A DNA stretch of 64,000 nt from Nageia nagi. Its lineage: Eukaryota; Pinophyta. The DNA lies in NCBI GenBank assembly GCA_050084985.1, contig JBITNC010000002.1, forward strand, positions 31,434,001 to 31,498,000, given 5' to 3'. Position 1 is the first letter of the stretch, and every line of letters begins with the position of its first letter. Below are positions 59,467 to 64,000 of the stretch, in pieces. The position numbers and the translations under genes were made by a program. A model generated the notes under the pieces. The model had not been told where the DNA came from and searched no databases. It saw only the letters and a program-made list of their open reading frames with translations.

Positions 59467-59899
59467 CAGTGTTGGAAAACTCGAACTCGAGAACTACTCA
59501 GCAAGAAAAATATTGGAGAGTACTTGACAACTTGGAGAATACTTGGGAAAAACTTGATAGAAAAAACCTTGAACATTTCATGAAAAAAATATACAAAAAG
59601 ATATTTAAATATGAAATTGATAGTGAATTTTCAAATCCTTCACAAATTGACCTACGAAGCAAAAAATTGAGCAAACACAATGGAATGATAAGAATGAGAC
59701 ACAATGACATAGTTAAAAGGCACTTTTTGGTATTAACTATCTTTTTTTTTCATGTTTTTTTGGCTCTTTTTTGATGGTAGGTGAGTAACTAGTCGAGTGA
59801 CCCACCGTAAGCCACCAAGGCCAAGTAATACCCCTATGTTACTTGTCTAGCTTGTGAGTCATGAGTAACTGGCGATCACTCATGCATTTTCAAACAATG
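59467..59899. mobile_element. hAT-type MITE
   Basis: A 433-bp element with terminal inverted repeats CAGTGTTGGAAAA and (complement of the right end) CATTGTTTGAAAA. It is flanked on both sides by the 8-base duplication GATTTGAC (59459-59466 and 59900-59907). Eight-base duplications and CA.TGTT ends are typical of hAT transposons. No transposase is encoded. The 101-codon frame at 59469-59774 is too biased to be one. Subterminal ACTCGA/GAGTAACT words recur, possible transposase binding sites. Confidence 0.85.
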
Positions 59900-59907
59900 G
59901 ATTTGAC

Positions 59908-60599
59908 TAGAGGGCATTATGACTTAATTAGCTTATAACAATTTGAATTTCATTGATCAATTTTTAAAAGCTAACTTTTCTTTCAAAATACTAACCAATA
60001 CAAAGCCCTGTTTGAAACACCACATGGGTCTTAGATAATCAAAAAGCTCAAGGTACAACTATTCCACTTCTAAGAAACAACCAAATTCAAAAACAACAAC
60101 ATTGAGAAAATTGTTAGAACAAACCAAGGCTGAAACAAAATCTAGGAAACATCAAGGTGATCCACATCATAGTAGTGAAATTCAAATTCATTCAATGTTC
60201 AATTTGGAATGAAACTATCATGTCCCAATTTTTGGAGTTCCACTCATTTTTGGTTTTGTAGGGATTCCATTTTCCACAAGCCAATGATTGTCGATTCATC
60301 TTCTGAAATGGATAGAGCATCTCTTGCCATTCGTTTTGATAGTTACACATGGTTTCGTCAAGAAATGAAGGAGATATTGCATGTTGAAATTTGCCACCAA
60401 GACTAGATTTCTACTATCGCGCATCGTTTTCCTCCAATGATAGGAATAGCTTTATGTGACATCCATGGCTACTTGGTTTGTGTAGAATTCCCAAATTTGG
60501 GGATTCCACTCATTTGATACATGTAGATGATGATATTGTACCCCTATGATGATGTTCATTCCAAATTGGGTGCAAAAATGTTTAATTGAGCACACCAAG
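59908..60599. other. no gene recognised
   Basis: The phrase GGGATTCCA with CCACTCATTT occurs twice (about 60235-60270 and 60500-60515), a minor duplication. Possibly the beginning of the LTR that follows. Confidence 0.35.
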
Positions 60600-61650
60600 A
60601 TGGGATGTCCGTCTTCTAGGGCTTAGCAGGAATAATTTTGGTAGTTATGAATATTTTATTATTTTTAGTTAAATCATTAGTAGGCCCAAGATGTCATAAG
60701 TTAAAATTTGTAATTATAAGACACAATAGGTCGGCCATGATAATAATAATGATTATAATATCAAGTCCACCTATAAAAGGAGGAGAAGCACTCCATTTGG
60801 GATATGTTTGCATTAATTTTTTTTTGGGAGCGAGCTCTCATATCCTCGTCACCAAGGGAGGTCCTTGAGGTTTGGCATTCCTCTTGACTTATTTGACTAC
60901 CACTTCTACTGTTGAGATCTCCATCTAGGAGATATAACTAAAGACTACTGGAATCCATCAGCGATTCACTACTGCTACTGAGACATTACTAGAATCCATC
61001 AGGGATTCACCATTACTAGTGATACCACGAAGCCCTGGAGCTTCCCTACTGGTGAGGATCTATTTCTTCCACTTGGACGTCTAGCTTTGGAGGTTGTCTT
61101 TTGGATCCTAGAATCTCATTTCAACCCTTGAAGAGGTTCACCTAGCTTGGGAGACATTCTTAGACATTTTCGAGGATTCACTTTTGCTATTGAGGAGCCA
61201 TTAGATTGGGATGTCCAGCCCTAGGAGGCATTCTTGGAGCTTTTGCATCCTATTTCAGCCTTCCAAGAGTTCGTCCACCTTGAGGAGGCATTTCGTGATA
61301 TTTTCGAGGGCTCTTGAGTTGGTGTTTCAATTCCCCTAGTGGGATGTCACCCTTCTAGGGCACCATTTTCACTCTTTGAGGCTTGTACTCAATCTCTTTT
61401 GGCTCATTCCATCATTTAGCACTTACTCCATATTTTTGTGGCATCATTTACTTGAGTTATTAGTTGATGGTAGTTTGAGTATTTTGTACACCCTTAGATT
61501 GTTTGCCCTAATTTTGGAGTAGATATTAATGCATGATTTGAGCTTTGAGTTTCATATTTCAGTATTGTTACAGATCTGATTTGGAATTGCAGTAATTTTA
61601 GAGTTGAATATACTTCAGAAATGCCCTAGTTTAAGTAAATTCAGTTGTGC
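60600..61650 (+). repeat. probable 5' LTR of a + strand Ty3/gypsy element
   Basis: It holds a strong TATA box CCTATAAAAGGAGG at about 60770, then repeated phrases around AATCCATCAGGGATTCAC (60950-61010) and CTAGGAGGCATTC/GAGGAGGCATTT (61230-61290). A gag starts about 250 bases after it. The partner LTR is outside the window, so both borders are guesses. Confidence 0.45.
60770..60783 (+). promoter_or_regulatory. TATA box in the probable LTR
   Basis: CCTATAAAAGGAGG, a near-consensus plant TATA box. Transcription would start about 30 bases downstream. Confidence 0.6.
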
Positions 61651-61889
61651 CCTAGTCCGACACATGACCAAACTTTTAAAATTTGGTAATTCGGAGAATA
61701 TTCAGCAAAAATACTACATTTATGTCAAATTCCGATTATTCAACAAAAAATGGATATTATCATAATATGTGATTTTTGCCAAATGTTTTACAATTATTCG
61801 TTTTCATCAACTCGGTGAATATTCGACTACATAAACTCAAAATTCATTGAATTGTGCAACTATGATCCACATTATTCCAACAAAAATAT

Positions 61890-62620
61890 CAAAAGTCTTC
61901 TCTCTATAGATATTTAGGATTTCCTCTACCCCAAGATTATAAATTACCAACATTCAAAATGTTTAGAAGGTAAGGAGATCCAAGGCACATTTATTACTAT
62001 TTCAAGTAGAATACAAAGTGAAGTTCGATGATCATGTCAAAATTGATAGCTAGATTGGTTTTATAAGCTCACTCCTCCATCTCTTTACAATTTTGAGAAA
62101 GTGACTGATGCATTTACAAGACAATACAAATATAATATCAAGACACTAGCTACTTTAGTTGATCTCTTTGCAATATAATAAGGCCCTAATGAAAAATTGG
62201 AAAACTATGTCTAGATTCAAGATGCTATGGGAAAATATTTGCACTCCTATTCAAAATTCAAATGTTTAATGAGATCTTTGTAAATTCTTTGATCAAGAAT
62301 CTAAGACTATGTATGTGAAAATATCAATCTGCCTTTTGGGAGTTAATTCAAATGATAATCACCAAAGAAAAGTTCTTACTTGAGGTAAGAACAATCAAAT
62401 ATGAAAACTTCAAAACCCTAATGATGATTACAATGTTAAAAACCTCTATCCTACAAAGCGTGGAGATAAGAAAATAGTGAATGTAGTTGAAGGTGATTCT
62501 CAACTAATCCAACTAACAAGGTCTCAAACTCAAAAAGAAAATGGATTTACTTTTCCTACTCCACCTTGTTACATTCTCTCCGATCTCTTGCAAAAGTAGT
62601 TGATCATATTACCTCCTAAA
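61890..62620 (+). pseudogene. gag: Ty3/gypsy gag relic
   Basis: Across frames and stops I read LPQDYKLPTFKMFRR and GDPRHIYYYF (usual fdG..dP..Hl..F), then FEKVTDAFTRQYKYNIKTLA and LVDLFAI, two stops, GPNEKLENYV. This is the capsid helix region of plant Ty3 Gag (usual F..F.rqyk.N......l..l.Q...Esl.dYv). Confidence 0.7.
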
Positions 62621-63289
62621 AGGGCTTAAGACAAAAATAATATAGCAAAACTAGTTTAGCATCGAGAAAACATCATACTATTGCTACCATCAATAGAAGG
62701 GTCATACAACCAACTAATGTAGCAAACTCAAAAATGAAATTCAATGAGTAATCAATGAAGCAAAAATGAAACTCAATGAGTAATCAATGAAGAAAGTTAT
62801 GTACTCAATCATAAAACTTATGTTTGCCCAACTACAATGCTAAGCTCATGATCAAACTAAGAACGCCAATAATATCAAAGGATTCATACACAATAGCTTA
62901 GACAATCTTTATGGTGTGACTATTAAAAAATTAGGATTTAAGTGCTCATACTCACAAAGACATAACGGGGTATAAATCCAATTTCTAATGTAAGAGTGCA
63001 ATTACCACTAGATCCAAAGCAATAAAATGTCATTGATCTATTGAAAAACACTCAAGTAAATATCTCCCTATTTGAACTTTTGGAAATTTCTCAATCACAT
63101 TTAAGATTTATATAAGAATTTCAAGAAAGAATTAGTAACCAAGAATCTCAATGCAGGAGCCTTTGCCACTATTATTGATACATGGAGACCATAATACAAA
63201 GACATCAAATTTAAACCTTTAAAATTACCCAGCAAAGAATCAAATTTAACTCTTTAGAATTACCTAACAAAACAAAGACATCAATGACC

Positions 63290-63860
63290 AAAATTTACCA
63301 TTGCACATCAAAGTAGATATCTTGGAAAAGAAAGGTAAAAAAGTCTTGGTGGACATTGCATCAAGCCTTAGCATTTGCTTTGATACTTTCATGCAACATT
63401 TCAAAGAAGAAATTTAGCTCCATTGAAAAGTCAATAATGAAAATCAAAGGTTTTGATTTTGTAGATAAACAAACTGTACAAGTTATTTTACCTTCCTATT
63501 GGATTGGATCCAAAAAAATTGAGCACTCCTTACTAAATCATGAAATTGTTTTTACCTTATAACCTCCTCTTAAATAAACCTTGGATCCATGCTATGGAAA
63601 ATATTCCTTCCATTGTGCATAGGTGTATAAATTTTGGACAAAATGGTGTTATCTACAAGTACACAACATATGAAGAAACATACAAATATTGTCATGATGT
63701 TAGCTTGGAAATAACAGATCTTCACATGGTTCCTCATAATGAAATCCCACTCTATGAAATCACAAAACCTCCTTGTGGTAAAACAATAGACCAAACAAAA
63801 TGCAATCATATGGGAGAAAAAATCTTGAAAGAATTAGAAAATCAAACTTAGATTAGAGAT
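63290..63860 (+). pseudogene. Ty3/gypsy protease region
   Basis: LPLHIKVDILEKKGKKVLVD then IASSLSICFDTFM aligns with the protease site vLvDtGaSlNi, with DTGA changed to DIAS. The following open frames (63356-63562, 63540-63851) carry YNLLLNKPWIHAMENIPSIV and CINFGQNGVIY, the conserved block after the protease in this clade (usual YNlLLGRPWiH...avpStlHq..kf). RT would lie beyond 64000. Confidence 0.75.
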
Positions 63861-64000
63861 ATTAGCCAAAGATCCTACCTAACCAATAATTCTCAAATTC
63901 GAGAATCCTTGCATCTTCAACAGATCAAAAAATGGTACAAGGCTAGAGAATTGATCCATAAAGTTTGGTAGCCTATGGCTGTCCAAGACTCACCACATAC
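63861..64000 (+). other. continuation of the Ty3 pol relic to the window edge
   Basis: Short text after the protease block with stops in all frames. Too little to assign. Confidence 0.3.

Noticed and set aside
59469-59774. 101-codon ORF in the hAT MITE
   Set aside because: Low-complexity Lys/Asn text inside a 433-bp non-autonomous element, with no BED or dimerisation motif.

Overview
The window looks like nuclear DNA of a plant with a large, repeat-filled genome. A gymnosperm is my inference, from very AT-rich sequence, old nested LTR retrotransposons, and a host gene whose introns reach several kilobases because transposons sit inside them. No bacterial-style operon, rRNA, tRNA or CRISPR array is visible. 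Almost every protein-coding trace is a decayed retroelement. Many of its stop codons stand where the family has Gln, as expected from C-to-T decay of methylated cytosines.

Layout. (1) 734-21536: a minus-strand LTR element (E1) with LTRs at both ends. It shows no pol, but has a long coiled-coil ORF relic. A + strand Ty3/gypsy element (E2, 3220-17586) with its own LTR pair is inserted into it. E2 retains gag, protease, an archaeal-type RNase H lying before RT, RT, RNase H, integrase, and a long unrecognised ORF after pol. (2) 21542-22010: a + strand Ty3 integrase scrap. (3) 22702-39045: a minus-strand chromovirus (E3) using the same LTR family as E1. It shows a polypurine tract, an integrase tail with chromodomain, a tandem-repeat leader and an initiator-Met-tRNA primer site. 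Inside it lie a 43-bp minisatellite, a tandem array of long inverted repeats (25908-27640), and a + strand Ty1/copia element (28191-35079) with a matching TAGTT target duplication. (4) 39046-46900: no gene recognised, but two direct-repeat systems. (5) 46910-56608: four minus-strand exons, joined in consistent phase, encode the C-terminal part of a probable SEC14-like phosphatidylinositol transfer protein. Its 7.7-kb intron holds a minus-strand copia with an open gag and a deleted integrase. (6) 56609-64000: a copia scrap, a young 197-bp tandem duplication, a hAT-type MITE with an 8-bp target duplication, and the start of another + strand Ty3/gypsy element that runs off the window.

The most interesting items are the tandem array of ~350-bp hairpins, the non-autonomous E1 that shares LTRs with the chromovirus but carries a coiled-coil ORF, the order of RNase H domains and the long post-pol ORF in E2, and the host gene with a transposon-inflated intron. 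All alignments were made by eye, so domain borders are approximate.
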